A stretch of 64,000 bases of DNA. It comes from Pezizomycotina sp. ARF18. Lineage: Eukaryota; Ascomycota. Shown here piece by piece: positions 51,396-63,412 of the stretch (the first letter of the stretch is position 1; each line of letters starts with the position of its first letter). The position numbers and the translations under genes are program-made. Below the pieces are notes generated by a model that had not been told where the DNA came from, did no database searches, and saw only the letters and a program-made list of their open reading frames with translations. The stretch lies in NCBI GenBank assembly GCA_002224055.1, contig AZLU01000024.1, positions 207,718-271,717 on the forward strand, in the 5' to 3' direction.

Positions 51396-53017
51396 ATGGC
51401 GGCTGCCGTTCTTACGCGAGGCGATAGCGACACCTCGCAATCGCAGGCTAACGGCACCTCCAACGGTGCGGCTACAGCTGCTTTGAACGCAAATGGGAGC
51501 TCGGGTACGTACAAAGACGACAATCATCGTCGCACTCGTCATAATAATGGAGAAAATATGATATTCTCTTCCTCCGCTGATTTCAGAAGTATCCTATCTA
51601 AGTATACTATTCTCTCTCTAAAAATCTTCACCAAAAGAAGTGATATATTATTATTAAGTATCTTATGAAAATCGTTGTTTAAAACTCTAAAAACTTGTTT
51701 TCTATATGTCCTAAAAGGCGACACCGTAAACCGTACCACCACTTCCATGCTCGAAGCCATAACAAACATCCGCTGCACGGCGACGATGTGTACCGCGAAG
51801 ACCAAACAACGACAGACCTGGAGAATCGCATGTCCGAACTTACGGGGAGCCGCGCCTTTCGTGCTTTCGGGTACGATGGCGAACAACTTTCCATGCGAAC
51901 GTTACTAACACACCCGCATTCGTCCTGACCGACGCTCGTTCGCACATCTACAATTACGAAGCCGGCGGCGTCGCCGTTCTATCACAGGCGCAGGTAACAC
52001 CCGTCACGCCGTCGAACGGCGCATATTTAACCTCGAGGACGTGCAGGGCGGCGCGATAACGATGCGGACATCCATATACGCACCCACGAGGTCATATCGC
52101 TGGAGAACTCGATAAACGGGGCCGTAATGCCGTTAGAAGAAGTCAGGAGGATAGCAAGTGGCTAGGAGCAACGGAATAAAACTGCACCTTGATGGTGCGA
52201 GGTTGTGGAAGTTGTTGTTTCGGGGGCGGGTTCCCTGAAGGAGTTTTTGCGCGGAGTTTGATATGGTTAGCTTGTGCTTTAGCAAGGGACTTGTGCGCCC
52301 ATGGGGAGTAAGTGTTTTCGTCCAATAACTTTTTTTTTACTAATATTTTGCTAGTTATCCTTAACGCACGCTTAACGTTGTCTTAAGGCTGCTTAAAGGT
52401 TGCTTAAAGATAACTTGAGGGTCCTTGGATATTCCCACCAAATATCTAACCCATCCTTTGCACGTCGCATGTATTCCGTAATGTTTTCTCTAAAAACTAA
52501 CGCCGTTTCACTACAGCATCATTGTTGGCGACACAGACAATGTTGAAAGAGCCAGATGGTTCCGCAAGATGGTCGGCGGTGGAACCGCCAGAGCGGCATA
52601 GCAACCGCCCTGCTCGCATAGCCGTCGAGGAAATATTTCTCGGTGGCGGCCTCGACAGGTCGCATAAATTAGCCAAGAGGGTAGAGGAGACCTGGAATAG
52701 CCTGGGCGGCCAGTCGAGTTTCCCTGTCAAACTAACATGGTTTTCGCAGACCTATCGTCTGCCGTATTACGGCAGACGAGTTTATAAGGCTACCACGGAT
52801 GCTGGGCTTAAAGTTCAGGGCGGAAGAATTGTTGTTCATCACCGTGAGTATACGTTTTTGCTTCGTGATTTATAAATATCGCTTAGGTCTTTACGAAAGA
52901 AAATGGAAATGATGCTAATTTTTCCTTTTCTTTATAGAGATATCAGACGATGCCATTGAAAAGCTTGAAGAGATCCTTAAGAGTCTAGTGAAGAGGCAAA
53001 GGCCGAGGACCTCTTAG
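51396..53017 (+). CDS. GLY1: Low-specificity L-threonine aldolase
   Basis: This fold-type I PLP enzyme splits threonine or allo-threonine to glycine and acetaldehyde. The ATG at 51396 starts MAAAVLTRGDSDTSQSQANG, a Ser/Ala/Asn-rich leader. Intron 51589-51717 joins ADFRS to DTVNRTTTSMLEAITNI in phase. In other frames follow GDDVYREDQTTTDLENRMSE, TDARSHIYNYEAGGVAVLSQ and HEVISLENSINGAVMPLEEV, then LHLDGARLW and FDMVSLCFSKGL, which contains the PLP lysine. Intron 52308-52516 leads to IIVGDTDNVERARWFRKMVG, SGIATALLA in shifted frame, VEEIFLGGGLDRSHKLAKRV, GLKVQGGRIVVHH, intron 52844-52937 and QISDDAIEKLEEILKSLVKR, ending at 53017. The order matches fungal Gly1. An upstream ATG (51292) would add residues but needs a frame change. 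Frame breaks occur near 51770, 51850, 51920, 52020, 52060, 52150-52230, 52590-52620 and 52740. Confidence 0.9.
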
Positions 53018-53499
53018 TAGTGGTTCTGGAAATCGGTATGGCCCGCCAAAATAGGGGCTGTATTTATTTATTTTATTTTCCGTATGGCGTGTATTACGTT
53101 CATTTCTTTTCCCTAACTATACAGTGACATGTATCATGGTAGCAACCCTTGAAGGGCTGAATTTCAGCTTGCGTTGTATGTACCACCTACTGGGGTAATA
53201 TTGTGCAGTGTATGTACCCTTGTACCATATCTAGTATTAATTTATGATTTATTTGTTTCCAGTATCAACATGCAAAAGTAAAACCCGGTAAAAAAAGAAA
53301 GGAGGGGAAAAAAAAAAAAACGTTCAAACGGCGAAAGGAACAACTTTGTACAAGTATATAGTGGTAAAGAAATACTTCCTTTTTTTCTCAGATCATTGCC
53401 GATTGAAGAACGATAGAGATAAGAGGAAAGCAACCAATGACCCCATTTCCAACTCTATAACGGTAACGTAGCTCCTCGAGGAACGAATATATGTGTATT
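53018..53499. other. Convergent intergenic region
   Basis: Holds the 3' ends of the aldolase gene (+) and the complex I subunit gene (-). It has an A12 run near 53310. No gene seen. Confidence 0.55.
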
Positions 53500-53945
53500 T
53501 CATTTCTGCTTCGGGACGTTCCCGTTCTGCCACTTGCTTAAGACAGGGTGGTTGTTCTGCTGTCGAATCTGTAGCCCCGGATCTTCATCTCGGGCAAGAG
53601 TTCAAAGTACCGCTCTGGACGTTTGTACGAAATAAAAAGGGAAATGTTAGCGTCACATGTCACTCACCGCCAATCTTTTTTTTTTTTTGTAGACATATGA
53701 ACGGCGAGATAAGAGACCCTCCTTACCCTCAGACCACACTTCTCCAGGTGGTTATGCCGTTGCGCCTGTAGCACTTATCCAGCTCCCCCACCAGGCGGCC
53801 CATCATGCACTTGACCCACTGCTCCCGCAGCACTGCGTCCTGCGCTGCCTTCAGGGCGTTGTCGTCCTCGTAGTCTACGCCATCGAACGTCGGGGGAACC
53901 TTTGGCTTCTTCGCGAGGAAAAGCTTCGGACTCTGGCGTCGGCAT
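53500..53945 (-). CDS. Complex I NDUFB10-like (12-kDa, PDSW-type) subunit
   Basis: A small accessory subunit of mitochondrial NADH:ubiquinone oxidoreductase on the intermembrane side of the membrane arm. The minus-strand ATG at 53945 starts MPTPESEAFLAKKPKVPPTF, followed by DGVDYEDDNALKAAQDAVLR, EQWVKCMMGRLVGELDKCYR and, after a one-base loss, NHLEKCGLR, giving the cysteine pair typical of the family. A frame switch occurs at the donor of intron 53615-53726. The second exon reads RYFELLPEMKIRGYR, then QQNNHPVLSKWQNGNVPKQK-stop at 53500. The total of about 110 residues fits the fungal 12-kDa subunit. I recognise the family from its conserved N-terminus and CYRR...HLEKCG core; the exact fungal gene name is uncertain. 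Confidence 0.8.
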
Positions 53946-55158
53946 ATTGGAATTATGTATGTGGTGTGAAGGTGTGGAGGAAGTTTTGGTGGAGGTAAAG
54001 GAATGTAGTTGAGGGTAGTGCTCTAATCCGTCGTAGGGAGTTTCGAAGAAGGTGCTCGTTGTAAAGTGCCTGCCAAGTCTATATTTGTTTGTTCCCTTCT
54101 CCCGTCCTGTTGTCCGTAGTTGAATTGATGAAGAATGGGAGGCGTCGTTGAAGGGGAATGAGGGAGATTTTTGATGATGTTTAAAAACCGTTCAAAGAGT
54201 GCCATTTTCACCAAAGACGTGAGTGGTTGGAACCAAGCTTTAAAATTTGCCAAGAAATCTTCTTTTTTCGTACTTTTGGACCCGACAGTAGCCGTAAATG
54301 GATATAGTAGTAAAATCTGGGTCATTTTAATGGTTCGTCTTTCATTTCGTTCAGAAAAGAGCAAGGAAAGAATGACTCTCATGCTCGCGGTTTCCTTTAA
54401 CGCCAGCATAAAATCACGTTTGATCGTTAGGGCTATATGCCAAGTACTTTACCTATAAATAGAGAAGAGGCTGGCTAAAACAGGTCATCCGGAATACATG
54501 GAGAGGTTAAACCCCATGACCAAAAACTCAAGTCTCGCAGAGTGTTATATATATATTTCTACTCACACGCACGCGCATAGACATTTCGGCAGGCCCGATT
54601 CATTTTCGTTGCCCAAATGGCAGGCTTGTGCGGAAACGTTCAGGTCATTAAAAATTGGATTCGTATTACTAGAGGTATAAGTGACGTAAAAGATGTAGTA
54701 GAAATAGCAAAAAAGGAAATATACATAAAGAGTAATATATTGTACCATAGATGACAGGAGACAAAAGGCTCAGAGGAAGAAAGAAAACAGCTAGCAGTAT
54801 TATGATCATAGGAGGAATGTGCAAGTAATAGAATAAGAAATGCAGAACCAAGCCGAAACTCCAACGGGTACAACCAAAATAGCAAGAAAACGTCGAGGAA
54901 TGGACATTAATTTAAGGTAAACCTTTCGTAGGTGCAGAGTTCGAACGCAAAAGGAAGAATATATCAAGCACATGTCGTCTCAAGGAGACATGCCGTAAAT
55001 TGAACAAATTAAATCGTGATCAAGCGTGGAGATTGCCATAAGCAATAAGGAGATCGAGTGGAGTCTTTAGGCATTAAAGAGTTGAGACTGGTAAGTCAAG
55101 GGAGGGCAGAATCGCGAAAGAGAACCAGAAAATTATATCTGTCTTTCTGATATATATT
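53946..55158. other. Intergenic, promoter of the complex I subunit gene
   Basis: Both neighbours are on the minus strand. Frames at 54023-54409 (-) and 54171-54458 (+) overlap on opposite strands, and neither is recognised. The rest is AT-rich. No gene seen. Confidence 0.5.
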
Positions 55159-56785
55159 TTACATACCGCTGCGCTTTTTACGCAACGGTAATTGACCTGA
55201 AACTGGACCCATGCCACTCTGACGATTCTGCCCCCAGTGCGGCCCAGGCAGCTTGCTTGGCAATCTCACTTCCGTCCAAGAGGCCATCTCCTTACCGACC
55301 TCCTTTCCGAGCATGTAGCCAGCGGAGAAGCTGATTGCGCTCACCAGAATCAAAGCGCCAGCAGAGACAGCGAGGGTAATGTACGAAATATTTGCGGGGG
55401 TAAGATTAAACGCTGGCGTCGCTTGGGACGCTGCGCGGGAGCGATGATGCTGCGACTTCTTGCCCTTCTTATACGATTGCTAGACGTCAAGGTGGTTTGC
55501 GCTGCGGATGCCTGCCGCTGGTGTGATAAAGAGGGCTTTCTGCTTCTAGGGACGCTGGGTCCCGGCGACACCTGCATTTTAGGATCAGACGCGCGTCGCG
55601 TACGTTTTCGCGGGGGCAGCAGCCTGGGCCGCGTTATTTTGAAGCATCGCCTGACGTTGGCTATCTGGCATCAAAGTAAAAGTCTCCATTTGCAGTCCAG
55701 TACCTCTTCGGACAGGGGCTGGAGACAGACCATTAGTCACAAAGTCACCTCCTTGCTGCTGCTGTGGCTGTTGTTGCTGACCAGATTTGGGAAGACCCCT
55801 TGCAGCGGCAGCACACGACAACAGCGTCGAGAGCGAGGCACGAAGGGCAGCATCGTGGTCAGGCTGAGGTGGCTCCCGAGAAAACCGCCGCGAGGCCGGA
55901 AACGGACGCGTGGGCCGCGACCCGGAGTTGCCTGTCGGGGTGCCAAATGAGCTGCTCTAGGCACGATCTGCTCTTCTTCTTCGTCTTCGTCGTCTTCGTC
56001 CTCGTCATCTCCTTCCTCGTCTTCATCTTCTCCGGAGTCCGATTCAACTGACGAAGTCGTGACAGACTCGGAAGGAGAATGAAGTTCTGCTATTGAGCTT
56101 CCCGTACTCTCGTTCTCCATATCTTCCATTTCGTCATCATCGTAGTCTTCCTCATTCTCACTACTTTCATCGCCAGTCCTGAATTGGGAACGGGGTGTAT
56201 TCCTTCGCCGACGAACCGTTCTATTGCCGCTTGGTTTGCGGGTAATTGCAAACCGTCTGTAATGATTACATCATCCGTAGAGGAGGAGCTGTAGCTGTCA
56301 GACGGCTGGGAGGAGACCTCGACCCACGATTCCCCGTTTCGCGGTTGCTGGTCTTTTATAATGGAGTCAGGTTAGTATTCCATTATAGAAAATAGACAAC
56401 CAAAGATTTGCCTTTTTTTTTTTTTTTTTTTTCCCATCTCCCTGTCCCTTAATATTTATTTCTTTTATTCTTACTATTCTTCCTACAATAAAGGAAGAAA
56501 AGACAGATATATGTTTTTCTAACAAGGAAACTAGGAGACACATACTCATGTTGGCAGCATGAACGTGCGTATAAGGGGCACCAACGAGCCGTCTTCGTGT
56601 CCTAGTAGGTGAAGCTGGGTGCTGGCTTCCGCTAGGAAGATTATAGTTCACTCGGTGTGTGTGTGTGTGTGTGTTGGTATTATATTCTGGGGCTGCCGGG
56701 GCCGGTGCTCCAGGTGATTGTGCTGGTGATAGGCGTGCGAGACCCCAACGGCAGCAGGCACTTGTCCAAACGGGGTGGGCTGCAT
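55159..56785 (-). CDS. Unrecognised protein with acidic tract and one C-terminal membrane segment
   Basis: Not recognised. The minus-strand ATG at 56785 opens MQPTPFGQVPAAVGVSHAYH. A GT microsatellite is read in frame as a Thr-His repeat (THTHTH) before NYNLPSGSQHPASPTRTRRR. Intron 56353-56545 joins AAN to QQPRNGESWVEVSSQPSDSY in phase. Next come TDDVIITDGLQLPANQAAIE and, in another frame, an acidic stretch at about 56040-55965 (EDEDEEGDDEDEDDEDEEEE). A Gln/Ala-rich part (METFTLMPDSQRQAMLQNNA) leads to one hydrophobic segment, LILVSAISFSAGYMLGKEVG (about 55360-55300), then a basic tail ending at 55159. GTATGT at the stop could be another donor, so the tail may be longer. The layout suggests a tail-anchored or single-pass membrane protein with a long cytosolic disordered part. 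Confidence 0.5.
56655..56674. repeat. GT dinucleotide repeat inside a predicted exon
   Basis: Ten GT units on the plus strand, read on the minus strand as ACACAC in the exon of the unrecognised membrane protein. Length change by one unit would shift the frame; by three units it would not. Confidence 0.85.
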
Positions 56786-57063
56786 GTTTGTCCCCTAGAT
56801 TGCTGGTTAGTGCGTGCCGCGTTTGTTTTCTTCCGTTTCCCTCCTCCTCTTCTTATTCTTCTTGACTTTTTCCCCTTTCCTTCTCCGGCTTTATATATAT
56901 ATAAAATAAAATCTGGGTGAATTTAGGGGCCCCTTTTGTTCTTAAATAATAAGTAGTATGAAGCAAAAAACGGCGTCGCTTTGCTTGTATTTTTGCGTCC
57001 CAACCTTATCAGTGAAATTTCGTTCCGAGATATCAGTGATAGGATCCGCTAAGCAGCCAGCGC

Positions 57064-57064
<1 letters not shown>

Positions 57065-57094
<30 letters not shown>
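57065..57094. repeat. CT dinucleotide repeat
   Basis: About fifteen TC/CT units in intergenic DNA. Confidence 0.9.
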
Positions 57095-57098
<4 letters not shown>

Positions 57099-59242
57099 CT
57101 TTTCTCCTTTCAAGTCTCCCCCTTATCAAGATCCGCTTCGGTGCTTTTTTGAATCACCAACAACCTTTTCTTTTTCCTTTCGTCTCCCCCTGTAATTCCC
57201 TTGAGTATAAATCCAAAGACGATGCCGAATTGGTTTTTTTTTTTTTTTTTTTTTGATGTGAAGCTGTGGGTGGAAAATAAAATAAGGGGGATGATTTTAT
57301 TTTAATTTTGCTGTTACTTGTAATATTATTTTTGGGGTGAGATTTAATGGATACTTATAAAAGAAAGTGACCCTGTCAGCTGTATCCGAGGGTTGTTGAT
57401 AGATATTCGGACAAGACAGTGACAGCCAGAGTAAAGAGAAGAACTTATTAGAAACCTTCCTTTGACACTTCAATTCGAACTTGGCCTTGGGATAAGAATT
57501 CTTTTACGCAAAAAGTGGCAGATTTTTCCAAAGCCTCTCTCTCTTGACCTGATCCTGAAACTGAACGTGACGACTTGATGAGGGAGAAAGATGTGACAGA
57601 AGGCAGAAAACTTCCATCTGACAAAAAAGTAAAAAATAATAATAATGAATAAATAAACGATGACGCTATAAGACCAAGCACCTATAACTCGAGCACTCCT
57701 TTTCTTTCCAGTTCTTGCTGAAAAAAAAAAAAATTTTTTTTATATTCTGTATATGAAAATAACTACTCAAAAGTAATATAACAGATATTATTAAAAAAAA
57801 AAAAAAGATATCTTGTAAGGACGTAGATGTTTAATGGTCTGGTTAAGTATTTATTATTGTTAAGAAAGATGTTCGATAGAGGTTCATTGCAATCGGGGGA
57901 AACAAAGAACAAGAAAATACGATGATGATACAACCTTCACTACTAGTACAGGCATAGGTTTTTTTTGGGTATGATCATGTACCGATGTAGGTATTTATTT
58001 ACCTAGTATTTTGTTACAAGAAGCAAAAAAGCAACGCACAAAGATACAACTGGGATTGGTCCAAGAGACAAATGGAACTGTATTGTACTGGTGTGCCGGG
58101 TTATAACTTATATAAACATGTCTTCTTTCCTCCTTCAAGGACCGGAGTCTCACTCCCATTCGTGGCGTCCGCGTGACACTCAATATTACAGATATCAAAT
58201 AAGTACCGTAGTAACAGAAGCTTGTAAGAGGCGAAGGAAATACCTGTATGGCTCCCCTCGGGCTGAGATAAAGTATAGGAGCAAGTGAGATTCTGCATCT
58301 TCTAAGCCCTACCATTTCTCTTTTTTTTTTCTCCTATTTATCCTTCTTATAAGTATTTTCCTTCCTCTCTCGCGCTCGTTCCATATGAGAGGATATATAT
58401 ATATACATATACCTTGACGCTATACATTACTTCAACTGCATCATTTCCCTTCGTTCCCTTCGGTGTGGTTGGTCGACCTGTGAGGAAAATAAAAAGAGAA
58501 AGAGCACTAAATGCACCGGAAATTGAATTGAAATCTCAACCGGGGGCCAGACATACCAAGAACGAGGTAAAAAAAAAAAAAAAATAGAATAGAATCTGTC
58601 GTGCCCCGATGTTTGCAAGGACCTAATGTTTGTATGTATATAGTAGTATTACTGTAAGTATCCTATCACTATAACAGCCTGACCCCTCTTTTTTTTTTTT
58701 TTTTTTTTAAGCCTTTAAAATGGGGAAAGCAAAGGGAATTTTGGAAGCTCTCGCTTAGAAGCAAAGTCCAGCCTATAGATGGCTATAAGGAAAGACAGTT
58801 TACCCCCAACTTCTTTTTCCCAATCCGCTTTAAACTCAACAGTCGAGTAGCTCAACGTGCGAGATGTACTAGAAAGTGGGCCGTGAGCAGATGCTATGGT
58901 GGGCATATATATCCACGAAAGAAGTCCAAATTTCTGTGGCTTCCTTCTCTTAATAATTTTCCCTTCTTTTTGTTGCGTTAGATTGAGTAGTGCGGGAAAG
59001 GCCTCTATACCGGATTGAAAAAGCGGACATCCCTTTCGCATTTGTAGGTAAGATGGGGAAAGCTTTCATTGAACATCGGCACGGCCTAATGATAAGAAAT
59101 GCTCACTGTTGCAGTCTCGTATTCCAGCTGCAGTGTACTCGCATCAGATTGGTAGAACCAGTAGCTCTTATTTGTACTTTTACCCATGGCTGGAGATATG
59201 CATAGCAATTTTACAACCAAATCCTTGTCTTCTCGTGGGGGT

Positions 59243-59270
59243 TGTGTGTGTGTGTGTGTGTGTGTGTGTG
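59243..59270. repeat. TG dinucleotide repeat
   Basis: Fourteen TG units in intergenic DNA, a potential Z-DNA-forming tract. Confidence 0.9.
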
Positions 59271-59729
59271 ACCTAGGATACTAAAAAACACGGCTGGTCT
59301 GGTATTCTGTCTGGCAGCTGTCAGAATGAGAATAAAAATGAACGAAAATGAATACCAGGACTGAGAATGAAGAGAAGATGGCCAAAAACACTTTTACTAA
59401 GGACATTGCTAAACCTCTGTCTCGCCCAAATGACTTTCCGTCCGTTATCCTTTTCGCTAATATAAGCCTTTGCAAAAACTATTTACGATTGCTCTTGCGC
59501 GATGTCATTTTGCAACTCGGGTAGAGAGATCCTCGTTTCATTCCTTGTAAGAGAAATTATAGCTAGCAGTAGATCGGCAGCTCAGTTCCCGTTCTCGGCG
59601 TGGGGTTGTGCTTCGGAAATCGGCGGCAGGAGGTTATACTTCCGAACCACTATTATAAGTATTTATTGATAAGTATTTTCGAGTAATCCATGCTGAAGAT
59701 ACTAAGTTACTTCTTATTCGCAAGGATGA

Positions 59730-59752
59730 TTTTTTTTTTTTTTTAAAAAAAA
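59730..59752. repeat. T15-A8 junction
   Basis: A T run followed directly by an A run, able to pair as a loop-poor hairpin; then AATAAATA repeats. Confidence 0.8.
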
Positions 59753-61547
59753 TTTAATAAATAAATAAATAAAATAAAGAAGCACAAATCGCCATTAAGC
59801 TTAGTCTGGAGACCCTCACAAGGAGGTTAAGCTAAACACGTGGTCCGTTCGACAAAAATATTATTCATTGACTTTGAAAGATTGTCACTAGTCAAGCTTC
59901 TTAACAGAAGGTGCGAGGGAGAAGAAGAATGTCTCCCTTGTACCATACTTTCCCTTCGTGAAATCGAAAAACTGCCGTCGGAATAATAGCAATATTTAGT
60001 CGAATTGCCAATATTACCACTCGACATAGTAGTATGTGAGTATAAAATACTAAGCAATATTGAAGATTTTAATGGTACGACTATAATTCATCCAGGCATT
60101 ACTGACCTTGTTCGACATCCGTTGCATGGTTTTTTTTTTTTTTCCGCAGCTGCTATGTTGCTGCTTTTGCACATGTATAATAGAATCTTTTCCCCATTGC
60201 TTGATAACGCCAATGAGACATTTTCCACGTCCAACTGCAACCGCTTCGCCTCATTATATATTGCGCAGGGCTCGGGTGGACAAGCGAAATGCGCTTCTCA
60301 TCATGCATGCCCGGGGGGCTATCCGTCTCGCTCCTAGCCAAATAGAGCCACTGATAAAAGGGAGAAACAGAGAGCTCTCGGTCAGCACAACCTCCCCAAA
60401 AAGCCGCAAAGAGTTCCGAAAATTGGGGGGTCAGGGCGGCGGAAATTTGATCTGCAAGTCCAGACGCTTGTGTAGGAGATTTGCAGGTCAAAAAATTCCC
60501 TTCTCCGTAGTAGAAGGGAAAAAAAAAAATGGGGAAAAATAAGGGCGATTCTTTCTTTTTTGGAATTAAAAAGACCTTTGGTTTATCTGAATCGCTTAAA
60601 GCTTTGAAGTACTTGTAAGCTTGACTTGTTGGTGCCTGAACCTATCTTTATTTGCGAGCATAGGCTCTCGTTTCGAAACAAGAAGGCAGGTTTGTAATCG
60701 ATGAGCTCTGATAGTCAGGATTCAGGAACATACCGTAAAAGTGGCTCTCTGAGACGAATGCCGGTGTTCGCCACTTGAACACAATACCGTGGGCTCGAGG
60801 AATTCGACAAGTAATCGCATTATTTGTATCAGAGGAGGAGTAAATGTGCTAGCACACTTCACTCTTGAAGAAATATCTACTGGTGATATTAAATCCAGTA
60901 TACAGGGAACGGGTGATGGCTAATAGTGACAAGCTCCAGTATACTTCGCTCGCAGCCTATAAAATGAGCTCGAAATTTATAGCAGTGCCTGCTTTATCGC
61001 TTACAGGCCATGTAATCATCGTTTCTCTTACGGGAAGCCGGTCATCGTTTGCTTTTTTTTTCTTTATTTTTTTCTTTTTTTTAAAAAGGTATACTTAGGA
61101 TTGAATAAGATTATGTTACCCAGGTAGCCTACGAGAGAAGGGATAGAAGGATACTATGCAGTGATATTACATCCAAGTAATGCGATGCATTGTGAAATGA
61201 AAAGAGACGGAGAGAAAAAAAAGAGGGAGGAGAGAGACAGCAATGATCATTATTCTAGGTGATTACAAGTAGGTACTCAATATTGCTTATTATTATAACA
61301 GGTAGTTTGCACGATTACTTAATCCCATCAAATATGAGCAAAAAATCACGCAAACACAGATCGCCAACGTATTAAAAGACAAGAACGTCGATAGAAAAGC
61401 ACCGAACTCTCACACATTCCTTCACACTTCCGAAATAGCCCTGTAAATCACCGCAGAGCATGGACCTCAACTTGAACATCTTGCAGATAGGCCTTTCCTC
61501 AGCTACTGAGTACTATTCTGAGAGACTCATTTCTCCTCCTCCCTAGG

Positions 61548-62000
61548 TTGTATTCTCTTACAAATACAGTGAGATCTGTTTTGCCATTTGCATCAACGGC
61601 GAACTTATTCGTTATTCTCTTGGACAACCCTTTTCTACGCCCGGGGTTTGGCAACGCCTGGGATACCCTGGCTTCTGGCGGTTCGACCTTAGTTCATTAC
61701 ATTGTTCCTTGCTCCCAGAATTTGGCTGCCAGGTCCCTTGTTTCCGTTGCCCGCCAATTTTATAACATAACCAACTTGGCGCCATCACATCCTTGGTTTC
61801 GAGGAGATGAATCAATGACGAATCTGCCGGAGAAAATTACAGAAAATATTTATTATAATCAAGATGCCAGTATGCGACAGGTTTACTTACACTTCCCTGA
61901 TGTTAAATTATCCTTGTCTCTCGCTCCCTCTTCTTTTATTTGCTTTTTACTTCTCCTGTTCAGTTTTTGCTCTTTCTCCCTCCCGTGCTCGTTCCTGTGA
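61548..62000 (+). CDS. Possible hypothetical frame, weak
   Basis: A 150-codon open frame with no known relative. It includes LLDNPFLRPGFGNAWDTLAS and VARQFYNITNLAPSHPWFRG and ends in a stretch of Ser, Leu, Phe and Cys that looks like a membrane segment or translated pyrimidine-rich DNA. An in-frame coding-like stretch (MDLNLNILQIGLSS) begins 90 bases upstream, ended by a stop. Chance is quite possible. Confidence 0.2.
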   Translation: MYSLTNTVRSVLPFASTANLFVILLDNPFLRPGFGNAWDTLASGGSTLVHYIVPCSQNLAARSLVSVARQFYNITNLAPSHPWFRGDESMTNLPEKITENIYYNQDASMRQVYLHFPDVKLSLSLAPSSFICFLLLLFSFCSFSLPCSFL

Positions 62001-62784
62001 TCATAAAACGGTCTCCATTGTCTGTTCGAATACGGGTACGATAATAGGAGCACAAAATCCGGCACATACGTGCACGCTATCGCCGGATGTTGCAAGGGCT
62101 AGTGCAAAAAAAAAAAAAATAGTCTTTTATTCGCAATTTAGGAGTTTTAACGGGGTTTGAAGTTGACAGTTTGGTAGATGGATAAAAAATAACATATCTA
62201 CCTATACATATAGCTTTGAAAAATAAGGCATGTGGTGGGCATTCTTTCTGACCTTTTTCGAGATTCTTCAAGGTAGATTTACTACGTACGGCAAAGACAG
62301 ATTTGAAGAGATCGGTGCATCGCAATGTTGTTGAACGATATGGTTTTGGGAGGTGTCAATTTGCAACATTTGGAGACGTGACACAAGTGAGTCTCCCCGC
62401 AAACGATTTAATATCATGCCTGTAACCCATATGAATATATGAATATATATGTGTGCATCAGTAATCTGCTTATTCTGCTGCCACTATCACAATTACCATT
62501 TATATTTCTTTGTTGAGTTTCACAATGGCTATAAGAGGAGCCGAGTCCTAATTAAGGTAAGAGTTTCGTTGATCTTCCAGAAGTTCACCTTGCATCCCGG
62601 CAGGAGTTAATATTTATCCAGAAGATGAGCATATATACGCACGGTAAAGAGTTCGAGATTTACTGATTGATAAATCGATTTTACGCTTTCCATATCATCA
62701 ATCAGCCTCTGTAAACTGGCCTAACTCGGTTCAATTGTTTCACAAACGTAGAATACAGTGAACCAATCTTAAGGGTACTCAGTT

Positions 62785-63111
62785 CTATAAAAGAGATTTA
62801 AACCCTCCCCCTCTTTCTCCATCGCATCTGTTATTATACTGGGTGCGTAATTCTATTGGAGCAAGGGTTCTTTTTGATCTCCCGAATTCGATTTCTGGGA
62901 TTCGATTTCTGAAACGCGGGATCGATCTACAGAAGGATTTGAAACTCGCCGTGGAATATTCCAGCTTATCTGCTTTATCTTCTGCGGCTCGCCAAAGGAG
63001 AGAGACCTTGGCATCATGAACTCTCCCGCAGCTCTCGTTAACACCCTCCGCCTCCATTTCCAGGAAGCTATCCTTTTTTCCTTCTAGATCTTTCGGTTTT
63101 TCCAGATACAT
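62785..63111 (-). CDS. Possible hypothetical frame, weak
   Basis: A 108-codon minus-strand frame, Glu/Lys/Arg-rich, with no known relative. Its base composition is nearer to the recognised genes than to the flanking AT-rich DNA, but an overlapping frame of 63 codons looks equally plausible. Confidence 0.2.
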   Translation of the reverse strand: MYLEKPKDLEGKKDSFLEMEAEGVNESCGRVHDAKVSLLWRAAEDKADKLEYSTASFKSFCRSIPRFRNRIPEIEFGRSKRTLAPIELRTQYNNRCDGERGGGFKSLL

Positions 63112-63322
63112 TACAGTCTCTTACGATTATTGTCTCAATGAAGAAAGGCTTGCGGTCGCATTGTCATTGTCGTCGATACGAGAGACAACGAAATTTCGAA
63201 ACTCGTTGACCCGCTATTTTATCCTTTCCTTTTTTTCTTTTTTCTTTCCCCCTGAGGGTTCATATTCCATAAAAAGGAAAGTTGAAAAAATGCAAAAATA
63301 AAATAAATAAAAAGGAATAAAT

Positions 63323-63412
63323 AAGAAGAAGAAGAAGAAGAAGATAAGAAGAAGAAGAAGAAGAAGAAGAAGAGAAGAAGAAGAAGAAGAAGAAGAAGAT
63401 GATGATGATGAT
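63323..63412. repeat. GAA repeat running into GAT repeat
   Basis: About 25 GAA units with two interruptions (GATAAG and GAGAAG), then five GAT units and a short GAGA run. The purine strand is continuous for most of its length, so triplex or R-loop structures are possible. Confidence 0.88.

Noticed and set aside
55237-55950. 237-codon plus-strand open frame
   Set aside because: It is antisense to the acidic membrane-protein gene; its composition is the mirror of that gene.
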